NCBI GenBank assembly: GCA_945867155.1
Contig: CAMBHL010000001.1
Location: 186,001 to 250,000, forward strand
Direction of reading: 5' to 3'
DNA length: 64,000 nucleotides
DNA from: an uncultured Eubacteriaceae bacterium
GTDB lineage: Bacteria; Bacillota; Clostridia; Eubacteriales; Eubacteriaceae
Position 1 is the stretch's first letter; each line of letters begins with the position of its first letter. Below the pieces are notes generated by a model. That model was given only the letters and a program-made list of their open reading frames with translations. It searched no databases and was not told where the DNA came from. Below, piece after piece: positions 35,802 to 45,133 of this stretch. Both the position numbers and the translations under genes were made by a program.

Positions 35802-37940
35802 TTGATCTATCGCATGATCCAGCGCACGCCAGGACGGTTTCACTTAGATCTCATGCAGCGGAGACTCACTGAAGCCGAAGCGGATGCGCTCTACTACACA
35901 TTAATTGAACTCCCTGGCATCGAAAATGTCAAAGTTTATCAGCGTACGGCCCAATTATCCGTACGCTATATCGGTGTCGAATCTGCGATTCTGCAGTATA
36001 TTTCGGATCTGGATCTTTCCGATGTCTCCCTTCAGGACAACGTCCCCGCTGTTTCAGCCCGGGCGACCAATGAGATGTACCAGAATAAAATTCTCGACAA
36101 GGTCATCTTCAGAATCGGAAAATGGCTCTTTCTTCCAGCGCCGATCCGCACGGTTGTCACCATTTATCAAGCCGTTCCTTTTGTTTGGCGCGGACTCAAA
36201 GATTTGTTCCACCGCAATATTTCAGCGGAAATCATCCACGCTGCTGCCGTCTTAGCGGCACTGCTCACCGGCGAATTTGAAACCGCTGCTTCTGTCGTCT
36301 TCCTGACGGAAATCGGCGATATTCTCGAAGAATGGACCTATAAAAAATCCGTTGACGATTTGGCTCAGTCTTTATCTCTCAACGTCGAAAAAGTCTGGAA
36401 AGTGGAAGAAGACGGCACCAGCCATCAAGTTTCCCTCAATCACATGCACAACGGCGACTGCTTCAAGGTCACCATGGGCAACATGATTCCCCTTGACGGA
36501 AAAGTCATTTCTGGGGAAGCCATGGTTAACCAGGCTGCACTGACCGGCGAACCGTTAGCCGTCCGCAAACACGACGGTCTGATTGTCTATGCCGGAACAG
36601 TTCTCGAAGAAGGCGAGCTCATCGTTAAAGTGCGCTCATCCTCTGGCGAAACCCGGTACGACAAGATCGTCACCATGATTGAAAATTCAGAAAATCTTGC
36701 GGCAATGACTCAGATGAAGGCCGTTTCTGTCGCCGACCGTCTGGTCCCGTGGACCTTCGGCGCGTCTCTGCTCGCCTTTGTTTTGACCCGGGACGTCATG
36801 AAAGCTGCCTCGGTTCTCATGGCGGACTTCTCCTGTGCCGTAGAAGTGGCCATGCCGATTGCCGTTCTCTCGGCAATGCGGGAAGCCGGCAAAAACGACA
36901 TCACTGTTAAAGGCGGAAAATTCCTCGAAGCCATTTCCGAAGCCGACACCATCGTCTTCGACAAGACCGGAACCCTGACCCGCGCAACACCTGTCGTCCA
37001 GGATATTATTACCTTTGACGGGAAAGATCCAGACGAGATGCTGCGCATCGCCGCCTGCCTCGAAGAACAATTCCCTCATTCCCTGGCCAACGCCGTCGTC
37101 CGCGCCGCAAAACTTAAGGGCCTAGATCATTATCAGATGAAAACCAAAGCCGAATACATCGTGGCCCACGGCATCGCGTCGACCCTCGGGGATCAGCGCG
37201 TCGTCATCGGATCGTATCACTTTGTCTTTGAAGATGAAGGGGTTGTTTTTGAAAACGAAGCAGATGAAAAACGCCTGGCTGAAATTCCGGCTGAATATTC
37301 ACATCTGTACATGGCCATCGGCGGCAAACTCGTCGCGGTCATCGCCATCTCTGATCCAATTAAGGAAAATACACCTGAGGTTATCCGCGATCTGAAACAG
37401 GCCGGCTTCAAGAACATCGTCATGATGACCGGCGACAGCGAAAAAACAGCCAAAGCGATTGCGGCCCAGGCTGGCATCACGGAATACTACTCCGAAGTGC
37501 TTCCTGAAGATAAAGCCAAGTTTGTCGAAAAGATCAAAGACCGCGGTGAAAAAGTCATCATGATCGGCGATGGAATCAACGATTCTCCGGCCCTTTCAGC
37601 CGCTGATGTCGGCATTGCCATCAAAGAAGGCGCCGACATCGCCCAGGAAATCGCCGACGTCACCATCTCGGGCTCTGATCTCAACCAGCTGGTCAATTTG
37701 CGGAAACTGTCCGACAAGCTCATGAAGCGCATGCATTCAACTTATGTCATCGGCAACGTGCTCAACGGCGCCATCCTGCTCTTCGGCATTACCGGGCTCA
37801 TCGTTCCAAGAACAGGAGCTGTGCTCCACAATGCCTCTACGATCGGGCTGTGTCTGCGGAACATGCAGGATTTATCAGCGGATCAGGAACGCGATGAAGA
37901 TTCTGCACTTCTTCCCGCTCCAGAACCTGACGCTGCCTGA
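35802..37940 (+). CDS. P1B-type heavy-metal P-type ATPase with F-S-C transmembrane motif
   Basis: A 712-residue metal-exporting ATPase. The N-terminus (about 1–75) folds like an HMA domain but lacks the CxxC metal site. It has TGEPLAVRK (A domain), DKTGTLTRA with the phosphorylated aspartate, HSLANAVVRAA (HP-like motif), MTGDSEKTA and GDGINDSPALSAADVG. The TM motif that is usually CPC or SPC reads F-S-C (ADFSCAVEVAMP), and a histidine/asparagine pair lies in the last TM (LHNASTIGLCLRN). Metal specificity cannot be assigned. TTG at 35802 follows AGAAAGGA; ATG at 35814 is an alternative. Confidence 0.88.
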   Translation: MIYRMIQRTPGRFHLDLMQRRLTEAEADALYYTLIELPGIENVKVYQRTAQLSVRYIGVESAILQYISDLDLSDVSLQDNVPAVSARATNEMYQNKILDKVIFRIGKWLFLPAPIRTVVTIYQAVPFVWRGLKDLFHRNISAEIIHAAAVLAALLTGEFETAASVVFLTEIGDILEEWTYKKSVDDLAQSLSLNVEKVWKVEEDGTSHQVSLNHMHNGDCFKVTMGNMIPLDGKVISGEAMVNQAALTGEPLAVRKHDGLIVYAGTVLEEGELIVKVRSSSGETRYDKIVTMIENSENLAAMTQMKAVSVADRLVPWTFGASLLAFVLTRDVMKAASVLMADFSCAVEVAMPIAVLSAMREAGKNDITVKGGKFLEAISEADTIVFDKTGTLTRATPVVQDIITFDGKDPDEMLRIAACLEEQFPHSLANAVVRAAKLKGLDHYQMKTKAEYIVAHGIASTLGDQRVVIGSYHFVFEDEGVVFENEADEKRLAEIPAEYSHLYMAIGGKLVAVIAISDPIKENTPEVIRDLKQAGFKNIVMMTGDSEKTAKAIAAQAGITEYYSEVLPEDKAKFVEKIKDRGEKVIMIGDGINDSPALSAADVGIAIKEGADIAQEIADVTISGSDLNQLVNLRKLSDKLMKRMHSTYVIGNVLNGAILLFGITGLIVPRTGAVLHNASTIGLCLRNMQDLSADQERDEDSALLPAPEPDAA

Positions 37941-37959
37941 CGCAAAAGCGATTCAATCT

Positions 37960-37993
37960 AAAGCCTATTCTTTTACGAATAGGCTTTTATTTT
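37960..37993 (+). terminator. Terminator of the P-type ATPase operon
   Basis: A perfect 11-bp stem AAAGCCTATTC / GAATAGGCTTT with loop TTTTAC, followed by TATTTTG. Confidence 0.85.
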
Positions 37994-38040
37994 GTGGTAG
38001 ACTTAATCAAAAGACAAAAGATATAGAAAGGAAAACGCTT

Positions 38041-39852
38041 ATGATTCATTTTCCCAATGCCCACGTCGATCTCGACTATCTCGACGCCAATGAAACGGTC
38101 GCCGAAGCCTGTGCCAGAGCAGGGCAGCCCTTGGATCTTGTCTGTGGCGGCACAGGACGCTGCGGTCAATGTCGAATCCTCGTGAGAAATCACGGTTCCA
38201 TGATGGAAGTGCTGGCCTGTCAGTATCATGTCTGTGATGAAATGGAAATTTTGACAGACCACGAAAAGACGCAGAAAATTCTCGATCAGCACATCGATTT
38301 CAATCCCTTAGTTCTCGATCCTCCGGTAGTCTGTTTCCCCGTCAGCCGTGAAAGTCTCAATTTGCAAAATGCCAGCGCTTTTCTCGGCTCCATCAACGCC
38401 GTGCTTCCCGTGGAACTCACCTGCGGCGATCCGGACCTGCTCATCGCCGGGTTTGAAGCTGTTCGAAAAAATCCGGTCCCTGTCGTCGACATCATCGCCG
38501 CGGTGAAAGAAGCGCCAACAGAACAGGATCTGCGCGCCGGAACTTTGCTTGGCATCGATCCGGAAACCGGTGCCATGCCCAATTTTGGCGCAGCCTTTGA
38601 CGTCGGGACGACCACTGTTGTCGGCTATCTCTACGACCTCGAAGATGGTTCCCTGTGTGCCACTGCTTCGGCGCGAAACCGGCAGAGTGCCTACGGCGCA
38701 GACGTCATTTCCCGCATTGCGGCTGCCGGAGACGGCAAACTCGAAGCCTTGCATCAGGCGGTCTGCGAAACCCTTTCCGAAATCATTCAAGCGTTATGTG
38801 AAAAAACCGGAGCGGTCGATCCCGGGCAGATCATCTCCGTCATCTGCTGCGGCAACACGACCATGATTCACCTGCTCGCAGACGTTTCACCCGAATCCCT
38901 CGGCACCGCGCCTTTCACCTCTAAAATCACCAGCTCTGTCACAGGGCCGGCGAAAAATTGGCACTTAAACCTCCATCCGGCGGCGCAGATGACCTTACTG
39001 GCGCCCATCGCCTCGTACATCGGCTCAGACACTGGCGCGCTTCTCGCCGCACTGCCCCAGCGCGATTGGGAAATGCGCCTCGTCATCGACCTCGGCACCA
39101 ACGCCGAAATTGCGCTCGGCCGTCAGAACCATTACACGGTTTGCTCGGCCCCCTGCGGACCGGCACTCGAAGGCGACGGCCTCACCATGGGCATGCGGGC
39201 TGAAGAAGGCGCCATTGAAAAAGTCCGCTACGATGCCAACACAAACCGCTTTCTCATCCAAACCATCGGCAGCGTGCCCGCGAAGGGTTTTTGCGGCTCC
39301 GGCGTCATCGACACTATCGCGGCCCTGCGCGACAGCGGCCTCTTAAAGGCAGACGGTGCCTTTATCAGTGAAAAGGAATGTGAACAGCATCCCAACGGCT
39401 CGCATCTGATCCGCCGAGGCAAAGTCCGCCAATTTGTGCTGCTCACCTCTGAGGAAAACCAAGGCGCCGGCGATGTGGTCCTGACTCAAAAAGACATCCG
39501 CAGTATTCAGCTCGCCAAAGCCGCCATCGCAACAGCGATCGATTTGCTGTTAAAAGAAACTCAGATGACCTTAAACGATATCGATACGGTCTACCTTGCC
39601 GGCGCCTTTGGCAATTATATCTCGATCTCTTCCGCTCAGAAAATTGGCCTTCTTCCGGCAGGCAAGCATTTGCGTACCATCCCCGTCGGCAACGGGGCCG
39701 GTTCCGGCGCCATCCACTGTCTTTTGTCCCTTGCGTCCAAAACATGCACAGAACAGATGTCAAAGCACTGCCACGTGATCAATCTTGCGAACCGTTCTGA
39801 ATTCAATCAGGTTCTCATCTTAAACACGCCCTTGTCTCCTCAATCAACCTAA
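38041..39852 (+). CDS. ASKHA-domain protein with N-terminal [2Fe-2S] domain (RACo-like)
   Basis: A 603-residue protein of the family that reactivates corrinoid proteins by ATP-driven reduction of Co(II). The N-terminus is a ferredoxin-like domain with C35, C41, C44 and C60 (CGGTGRCGQC…C), matching a [2Fe-2S] site as in RACo rather than the C-terminal [4Fe-4S] clusters of RamA. A linker is followed by the ASKHA (DUF4445) domain with FDVGTTTVVGYL, VIDLGTNAEIALG, GFCGSGVIDTIAAL and YLAGAFGNYIS. The start at 38041 follows GAAAGGA. No corrinoid protein or methyltransferase lies nearby. Confidence 0.85.
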   Translation: MIHFPNAHVDLDYLDANETVAEACARAGQPLDLVCGGTGRCGQCRILVRNHGSMMEVLACQYHVCDEMEILTDHEKTQKILDQHIDFNPLVLDPPVVCFPVSRESLNLQNASAFLGSINAVLPVELTCGDPDLLIAGFEAVRKNPVPVVDIIAAVKEAPTEQDLRAGTLLGIDPETGAMPNFGAAFDVGTTTVVGYLYDLEDGSLCATASARNRQSAYGADVISRIAAAGDGKLEALHQAVCETLSEIIQALCEKTGAVDPGQIISVICCGNTTMIHLLADVSPESLGTAPFTSKITSSVTGPAKNWHLNLHPAAQMTLLAPIASYIGSDTGALLAALPQRDWEMRLVIDLGTNAEIALGRQNHYTVCSAPCGPALEGDGLTMGMRAEEGAIEKVRYDANTNRFLIQTIGSVPAKGFCGSGVIDTIAALRDSGLLKADGAFISEKECEQHPNGSHLIRRGKVRQFVLLTSEENQGAGDVVLTQKDIRSIQLAKAAIATAIDLLLKETQMTLNDIDTVYLAGAFGNYISISSAQKIGLLPAGKHLRTIPVGNGAGSGAIHCLLSLASKTCTEQMSKHCHVINLANRSEFNQVLILNTPLSPQST

Positions 39853-39883
39853 AAAGCCGCATATCAAATTGATATGCGGCTTT
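39853..39883. terminator. Bidirectional terminator between the ASKHA and ECF genes
   Basis: A perfect 14-bp stem AAAGCCGCATATCA / TGATATGCGGCTTT with a three-base loop. The T run is better on the minus strand (GGCTTTTTAG), so it mainly serves the ECF gene while also ending the ASKHA transcript. Confidence 0.9.
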
Positions 39884-39899
39884 GTATTGGTTAAACTTT

Positions 39900-40442
39900 T
39901 CATGCTGCTGCGTGACGTGCTTTTGAAGGACGATGAACGAGTCCCATGTGCTGGGCCAGAAGATACAAGCGGTTAACCACAGCCAAGGTTACAACAGCAC
40001 CTAAACCGACCTGAACCAAATTCCCCGGGATCGAGCTCACCGGCGCAACCCAGTTGCCGTAAATAATCCCTTCTGCGATATAATATCCGACAATTTTAAT
40101 GGCGCAGGCAGCCAATAGGGCCAGGATATAGTGGAGATAATCGTGATGATTTTCGCAGATCGCCCCGACTGCAATGCCCATTAATCCGCAGATGACAAAG
40201 GTGAACGGCGCCCATGCCGTCCAGCCGCCCATGAGGTCAAACAGCCCCATGCCGACGCCGCCGGCCGCTCCGCCGATGCGCTTTCCGAAAATAATCGCCC
40301 CGATAAAAAGGGGAATATTTCCCAAATGCACCAGACCGCCGTTCGCCGCGATAGGCAGGCGCACATTAATAAACGTAAAGACGTACGTCAAAGCGATAAA
40401 AACCGCTGCGATGACCAAATTGTGCAATTTTTCATTTCTCAT
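39900..40442 (-). CDS. ECF transporter S component
   Basis: A 180-residue membrane protein with about five to six transmembrane segments of the ECF-type riboflavin-transporter-like S-component family. Typical features are LVIAAVFIALTYVFTFINV at the N-terminus and NGGLVHLGNIPLFIGAIIFG plus GGAAGGVGMGLFDLMGGW. S components give vitamin specificity and work with a shared EcfT-EcfA module, which is not in this window. The vitamin cannot be named. GAAGGAGAG precedes the ATG. Confidence 0.82.
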   Translation of the reverse strand: MRNEKLHNLVIAAVFIALTYVFTFINVRLPIAANGGLVHLGNIPLFIGAIIFGKRIGGAAGGVGMGLFDLMGGWTAWAPFTFVICGLMGIAVGAICENHHDYLHYILALLAACAIKIVGYYIAEGIIYGNWVAPVSSIPGNLVQVGLGAVVTLAVVNRLYLLAQHMGLVHRPSKARHAAA

Positions 40443-40525
40443 GATGAGTCTCTCCTTCTTTGTTGCTGGTTTTATTATGCCTTTCCCGAAAGAATGATAA
40501 AAGACTCAATCAAAATTCTTTTATT

Positions 40526-40562
40526 CAGGTCAGTTTCGCCCTGATTTTTCTAATCTGACCTG
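40526..40562 (-). other. Hairpin between ABC exporter operon and ECF gene
   Basis: CAGGTCAG and CTGACCTG form an 8-bp stem with a 21-base loop on the minus strand. No T run follows (AATAAAAGAATTTTG), so it is a poor terminator. It could be part of a leader of the ECF gene or an inefficient terminator of the ABC operon. No known riboswitch consensus was recognised in the 141-base gap. Confidence 0.4.
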
Positions 40563-40583
40563 TTTGACCTTTTCGATCTTTTT

Positions 40584-42356
40584 TTACTTCGACGCTGCCT
40601 CTTCAACATTCGTCAGTACAAATTGGGAATTGTAGAGTTTGGCGTAAAAGCCATTTTGTTTGAGCAGTGTTCTGTGGGTGCCCTGTTCAATAATCTGACC
40701 GTCCCGCATCACGAGAATGATGTCTGCGTTTCGAACCGTTGAAAGGCGGTGAGCCACGACAAAACTGGTTTTGCCGGTCATCATCTTGTCAAAGGCGGCC
40801 TGTACCCGAAGTTCTGTCCGGGTATCGATATTTGAAGTCGCTTCATCGAGGATCAGCATCGGCGGATCGATGAACATAACCCGGGCAATGCAGAGCAGCT
40901 GTTTCTGGCCCTGGCTGAGATCACCGTCGTCGATCACGGTGTCGAGTCCTCTGGACATCTGGCGGATGAAGGTGTCGCAGTGTGCGGCTCTTGCCACTTT
41001 CCAAATTTGGTCATCAGTCGCATCCGGATGGCCAAAGGCAATATTTTCCCGCACGGTGCCATGCTTGAGCCAGGTATCCTGAAGCACCATGCCGATGTTT
41101 TTTCTCAGAGAAGGGCGGGACACATCGTAAATATTGCAGCCGTCAATGGCAATGCTGCCGCTTTCTGCGTCATAAAAACGCATCAGCAGGTTGATCAATG
41201 TCGTTTTGCCGCATCCCGTCGGCCCGACGATTGCGATGTGCATGCCGGGCTTCGCCTGAAGGGAAAAATCCTGAATGAGTTTTTTTGAAGGATCGTAGCT
41301 GAAGTAAAGGTGTTCGATATCGACATCCCCGTCAACGGCCGGCAGCTGCTTTTCTGGGTCCGGCGACTGGGACGGTGTGTGAATCAGTTCCAGAACGCGG
41401 TCGGCGCAGGCCAGCGCATTTTGGAATTCCGTGACGACCGATGAAATGTCATTAAAGGGCTTCATGTACTGATTTGCGTAAGTCAAAAGTGCCGTCAAGC
41501 CGCCAATCGTCAAGACGCCGTGGGGCACAATGATGGCACCAATGAGGGCCACAATGGCGTAGATCACACTGTTGACAAAACGGGTGGAGGGATTTGTAAG
41601 GCTCGAATAAAAAACAGCTTTCTGGCTGAATTTCTGCATTTCCCGGTTGATCACCGCAAAGCGTTCCGAACCCCTTTTTTCGTAACCGAATGCCTTGACG
41701 ACCTTTTCCCCGCCGACTAATTCTTCGATGAGCGCCGTCTGACGTCCCCGAGTATCACTTACATTTCTGAACATCGTAAAGGAACGGGAAGCGATAAAAT
41801 GGGCCACGAGAAAACTCACCGGCGTCATGGCTACGACAAAAAGGGTAATCGGCATGTTAATGCTGAGCATAAAGCCGATGGTCACGCCGATCATGACGAT
41901 CCCTGAAAACAATTGAGTCAAGCCGAGGAGCAAGCCGTCCGAAAGCTGATCCACATCTGTGATGACCCGGCTGACAATATCCCCTGAAGGATGATTGTCG
42001 AGGTATCCCAGGGAGAGGTTCTGAATTTTGCGGATCACTTGGGCGCGCAGATCCCGGACAACCCAGTAGGCCAAACGGTTATTGACCAAATTCATGACCC
42101 AGGTCGCTGCACTGGCAATTAAAACTGCCACCGCGACCCGAATGCCGATTTTGGCGACCAATGCAAATTGGACATGCCCTTTCCCGACAATGCCGTCGAT
42201 CATTTTGCCAAACAAAATGGGCACATAAAGCTGAAGCACCACACTTAAGGCCGCCGTGACCAGAGAAATCACCAGCAGTCCCTTGTACTTCAAAACATAG
42301 GCCAGCACTTCTTTTAAGGTCGCCGTGCTTTGTGTGTTCTTTTTTATTTTTTTCAT
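40584..42356 (-). CDS. ABC exporter, second subunit of a heterodimer
   Basis: A 590-residue half transporter with six N-terminal transmembrane helices and a C-terminal nucleotide-binding domain. Walker A is GPTGCGKTT, the signature is LSQGQKQLL (a variant of LSGGQ), Walker B with the catalytic glutamate is LILDEATS, and the H-loop is VVAHRLST. This subunit supplies the intact catalytic glutamate. It overlaps the partner gene by four bases. Such pairs export drugs, lipids or peptides; the substrate is unknown. Confidence 0.9.
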   Translation of the reverse strand: MKKIKKNTQSTATLKEVLAYVLKYKGLLVISLVTAALSVVLQLYVPILFGKMIDGIVGKGHVQFALVAKIGIRVAVAVLIASAATWVMNLVNNRLAYWVVRDLRAQVIRKIQNLSLGYLDNHPSGDIVSRVITDVDQLSDGLLLGLTQLFSGIVMIGVTIGFMLSINMPITLFVVAMTPVSFLVAHFIASRSFTMFRNVSDTRGRQTALIEELVGGEKVVKAFGYEKRGSERFAVINREMQKFSQKAVFYSSLTNPSTRFVNSVIYAIVALIGAIIVPHGVLTIGGLTALLTYANQYMKPFNDISSVVTEFQNALACADRVLELIHTPSQSPDPEKQLPAVDGDVDIEHLYFSYDPSKKLIQDFSLQAKPGMHIAIVGPTGCGKTTLINLLMRFYDAESGSIAIDGCNIYDVSRPSLRKNIGMVLQDTWLKHGTVRENIAFGHPDATDDQIWKVARAAHCDTFIRQMSRGLDTVIDDGDLSQGQKQLLCIARVMFIDPPMLILDEATSNIDTRTELRVQAAFDKMMTGKTSFVVAHRLSTVRNADIILVMRDGQIIEQGTHRTLLKQNGFYAKLYNSQFVLTNVEEAASK

Positions 42357-44116
42357 GCTGCTTCACCCCCTGTCGGGTCTTCCTTCTGTTCATCTTTAGG
42401 GAACTGAGAATAATAAATTTCCTGATAAATCTGGTTATGAGCCAGCAGTTCATCGTGCGTGCCCTTGCCGACCAATTTGCCTTCATCAAGCACGAGAATT
42501 TGATCTGCATCCATGACACTGGCAGTTCTCTGAGAGACAATAAAAACCGTCATGTTGCGATGAAGCTTGTGAATGGCCCGGCGCAGCGCAGCATCCGTCG
42601 CAAAGTCGAGAGCGCTGGCGCTGTCGTCCATGATGAGGATATCCGGGTCTCTAACCAGTGCCCGGGCAATGGTCAGCCGCTGACGCTGACCCCCTGAAAG
42701 GTTGTGCCCATTTTGCTGAAGCTCGAAATTCAGACCGCCTGTTTTTTGATCCACCACATCTTTCACCTGAGCCGTAGCTAAGGCCTGATTCATTTCCGCT
42801 GCACTGGCTTTTTCTTTTCCCCACCTTAAATTATCGGATATGGTTCCTTTGAACAACGTCACCCGCTGGGGCACATAGCCGATCCGTGCGTTCAGTTTTC
42901 CTTCTGGATAATCCCGCACGTTTTCACCCCATACACAGACTTTCCCGTCCGTCGCATCATAAAACCGCGGAATGAGGTTCACCAAAGTGGATTTTCCAGA
43001 GCCCGTGCCCCCGATAATGCCAATGGTCTGGCCTTTTTTAACCGTAAAACTGATGTCTTCCAAAGCCGGCGCACCGCCCTGTTCGTAAGTAAAGGTCACA
43101 TGATCAAAGGCAACGGCCGCATCTGTTTCAGGATTTTCCTGTGCCGGCATATCCTGAGACGGAAATGCCATACTCGGCTGAATGTTGAAAACATTCTGAA
43201 TCCGTTCAGCACAGGCGATGGAGCGGTTAATGAGCACCACAAGCTGGGCGAATTTAATGAGTTCAATGATCATCTGCGCCATATAATTGTACAAAGCGAC
43301 GACCTGCCCCTGCTGAATGGCGCCGAGATTAACCCGGATGGCGCCGACTTGAATGAGGACGATGGTCGCAATGTTGACAATGGCGTACGTCATCGGATTG
43401 AGCAGTGCGGACAAACGGCCAACGCGTTCCGCATAACGGGTCAGTTCATCGTTGTTCTGATCAAATTCCCTGACCGCATCTCCTTCGCGGCCAAAGGCGC
43501 GCACGACGCGAACCCCGGTTAGATTTTCCCGGGTATTGCCCAACAGCCGGTCCAATTTTTTCTGCAGTTTCCGGAACATCGGAATGGAGGACCGCATGAT
43601 GAGGAACACCACCAGACTCAAAATCGGAATGGCCACGACAAAAACAAGGGCACATTTAACGTCGATGGTAAAGGCCATCACCATCGACCCCAAGACGATG
43701 ATCGGGCTTCGCAAAAGCAGTCTCAAGGCCATGTTCAATCCGTTCTGCACCTGCTGCATGTCACTGGTCAGCCGCGTGATCAGCGTATCGGTTCCGATTT
43801 GATCCAGTTCGCTGTACGAAAATTTCTGAATGTGATCAAACAAGCCCTGGCGCATATCGGTCACACAGCCGACGCTGGAACGCGCCGCAAAAAACTGCGC
43901 CGTGATGCTGCTGGCGAGCCCTGCGCCGGCCAGGACGAACATCAGAGCGACCATCTTGTAAATATAAGGATGATTGTTCTGGGCGATTCCGACATCGATA
44001 ATCTTCGCCACAACTAACGGCACCAGTAAATCCAAAAATGCTTCCAAGAGTTTGAACGCCGGCGCCAGTACGGCATCCCGTCTGTAATCTTTTAAATATT
44101 CAAATAATTTTTTCAT
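42353..44116 (-). CDS. ABC exporter, first subunit of a heterodimer
   Basis: A 587-residue half transporter with six transmembrane helices and a nucleotide-binding domain. Walker A is GGTGSGKST, the signature is the canonical LSGGQRQRL, but Walker B reads ILIMDDSAS with Asp in place of the catalytic Glu, and the switch region is VSQRTAS in place of the histidine. This marks the degenerate site typical of TM287/288- or BmrCD-type heterodimers. It is divergent from a LysR gene 103 bases away, which may regulate it. Confidence 0.9.
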   Translation of the reverse strand: MKKLFEYLKDYRRDAVLAPAFKLLEAFLDLLVPLVVAKIIDVGIAQNNHPYIYKMVALMFVLAGAGLASSITAQFFAARSSVGCVTDMRQGLFDHIQKFSYSELDQIGTDTLITRLTSDMQQVQNGLNMALRLLLRSPIIVLGSMVMAFTIDVKCALVFVVAIPILSLVVFLIMRSSIPMFRKLQKKLDRLLGNTRENLTGVRVVRAFGREGDAVREFDQNNDELTRYAERVGRLSALLNPMTYAIVNIATIVLIQVGAIRVNLGAIQQGQVVALYNYMAQMIIELIKFAQLVVLINRSIACAERIQNVFNIQPSMAFPSQDMPAQENPETDAAVAFDHVTFTYEQGGAPALEDISFTVKKGQTIGIIGGTGSGKSTLVNLIPRFYDATDGKVCVWGENVRDYPEGKLNARIGYVPQRVTLFKGTISDNLRWGKEKASAAEMNQALATAQVKDVVDQKTGGLNFELQQNGHNLSGGQRQRLTIARALVRDPDILIMDDSASALDFATDAALRRAIHKLHRNMTVFIVSQRTASVMDADQILVLDEGKLVGKGTHDELLAHNQIYQEIYYSQFPKDEQKEDPTGGEAA

Positions 44117-44219
44117 GAGAGCTCCTTCCTTCTTCGCAATTATGATATCATGAAAATAACTATATGAATAATATTGAATGATTTAATAACCATATTTATT
44201 TAATATATCTGGAGGGTTT

Positions 44220-45101
44220 ATGGATCTCAGACAACTTCATTATTTTGCAGCGGTCGTCGAAAACGGCACCATTTCAGAAGCCGCGCGGAAACTTCACCTT
44301 TCCCAGCCGCCGCTTTCGAATCAGATCAAACTTCTCGAAGCCGAATGCGGGGTCACCCTGTTCGAACGGGGCGCCCGCCACATCACGCTGACCGAAGCGG
44401 GCCGCGTCCTCTACCGCCATGCCGTTCAAATCCTGTCGATGACAAAGGCCACAGAAGAAGAGATGCAGAATCTGCGCTACGGCAAGCAGGGATCGGTTCA
44501 TATCGGGTTGATTTCATCCTGCGCCTCACCGGAGTTCTTTGACGTCATTGAGATGTTTCATCAAAATTATCCCGGTGTGATGTTCAAGGTCACCGAACGC
44601 AACACTTTTGACTTGCTGACTCTGCTCGAAAACGGCCAAATCGAGCTGGCGGTCATCCGAACGCCTTATCGCAGTTCCGGTCTCGAAGCTTTAACCTTAA
44701 GAGAAGATCCTTTTGCCGCGGTCTATACCCACGAATACGACGGCATATCCAGTGAAAAAAGCGAACTGATTTCTGTTCAGGCCCTGTCTGCGTATCCCCT
44801 CATCATTTACAGCCGATGGGAACGGGATATCCGCCAGTTTTTCCAGGGCTGGGACATCAAACCGAATATCGTCTGCGTCAACGAAGACGCCAGGACAACT
44901 TTGCAGTGGGCCTCATCAGGCATCGGCGTCGCCCTTGTCCCCCGCTCGGTTGCCGCCTCTTTTCCCCATCTCCAGTCGACACAGATTGACGCGCCGGGTC
45001 TCGTTTCAAAACTTCAGCTGGTACGGCGGAAAAATGCGGCGATTTCACAAAACGCCTTTAATTTGTTTTCACTTTTTGAAAAATATTTTAAGACAAAATA
45101 A
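44220..45101 (+). CDS. LysR family transcriptional regulator
   Basis: A 293-residue LysR regulator. The N-terminal winged helix-turn-helix is clear (MDLRQLHYFAAVVENGTISE and AARKLHLSQPPLSNQIKLLE), followed by a periplasmic-binding-like effector domain. TCTGGAGG precedes the ATG. It is transcribed divergently from the ABC exporter, so it may control that operon in response to an unknown small molecule. The AT-rich 103-base gap would hold both promoters. Confidence 0.9.
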   Translation: MDLRQLHYFAAVVENGTISEAARKLHLSQPPLSNQIKLLEAECGVTLFERGARHITLTEAGRVLYRHAVQILSMTKATEEEMQNLRYGKQGSVHIGLISSCASPEFFDVIEMFHQNYPGVMFKVTERNTFDLLTLLENGQIELAVIRTPYRSSGLEALTLREDPFAAVYTHEYDGISSEKSELISVQALSAYPLIIYSRWERDIRQFFQGWDIKPNIVCVNEDARTTLQWASSGIGVALVPRSVAASFPHLQSTQIDAPGLVSKLQLVRRKNAAISQNAFNLFSLFEKYFKTK

Positions 45102-45130
45102 AACAGGCCTGCTTTTGATGCAGACCTGTT
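45102..45130. terminator. Bidirectional terminator between LysR and HD genes
   Basis: AACAGG-x-CTGC pairs with GCAG-x-CCTGTT around a 7-base loop. The minus strand continues TTTTATTTTG and the plus strand GGTTTATTC, so it better serves the HD gene at 45134. Confidence 0.8.
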
Positions 45131-45133
45131 GGT

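Noticed and set aside
37744..38040. N-terminal extension of the ASKHA protein into the P-type ATPase gene
   Set aside because: The extension overlaps the ATPase C-terminus and a terminator. The ATG at 38041 has GAAAGGA upstream and starts the [2Fe-2S] domain.
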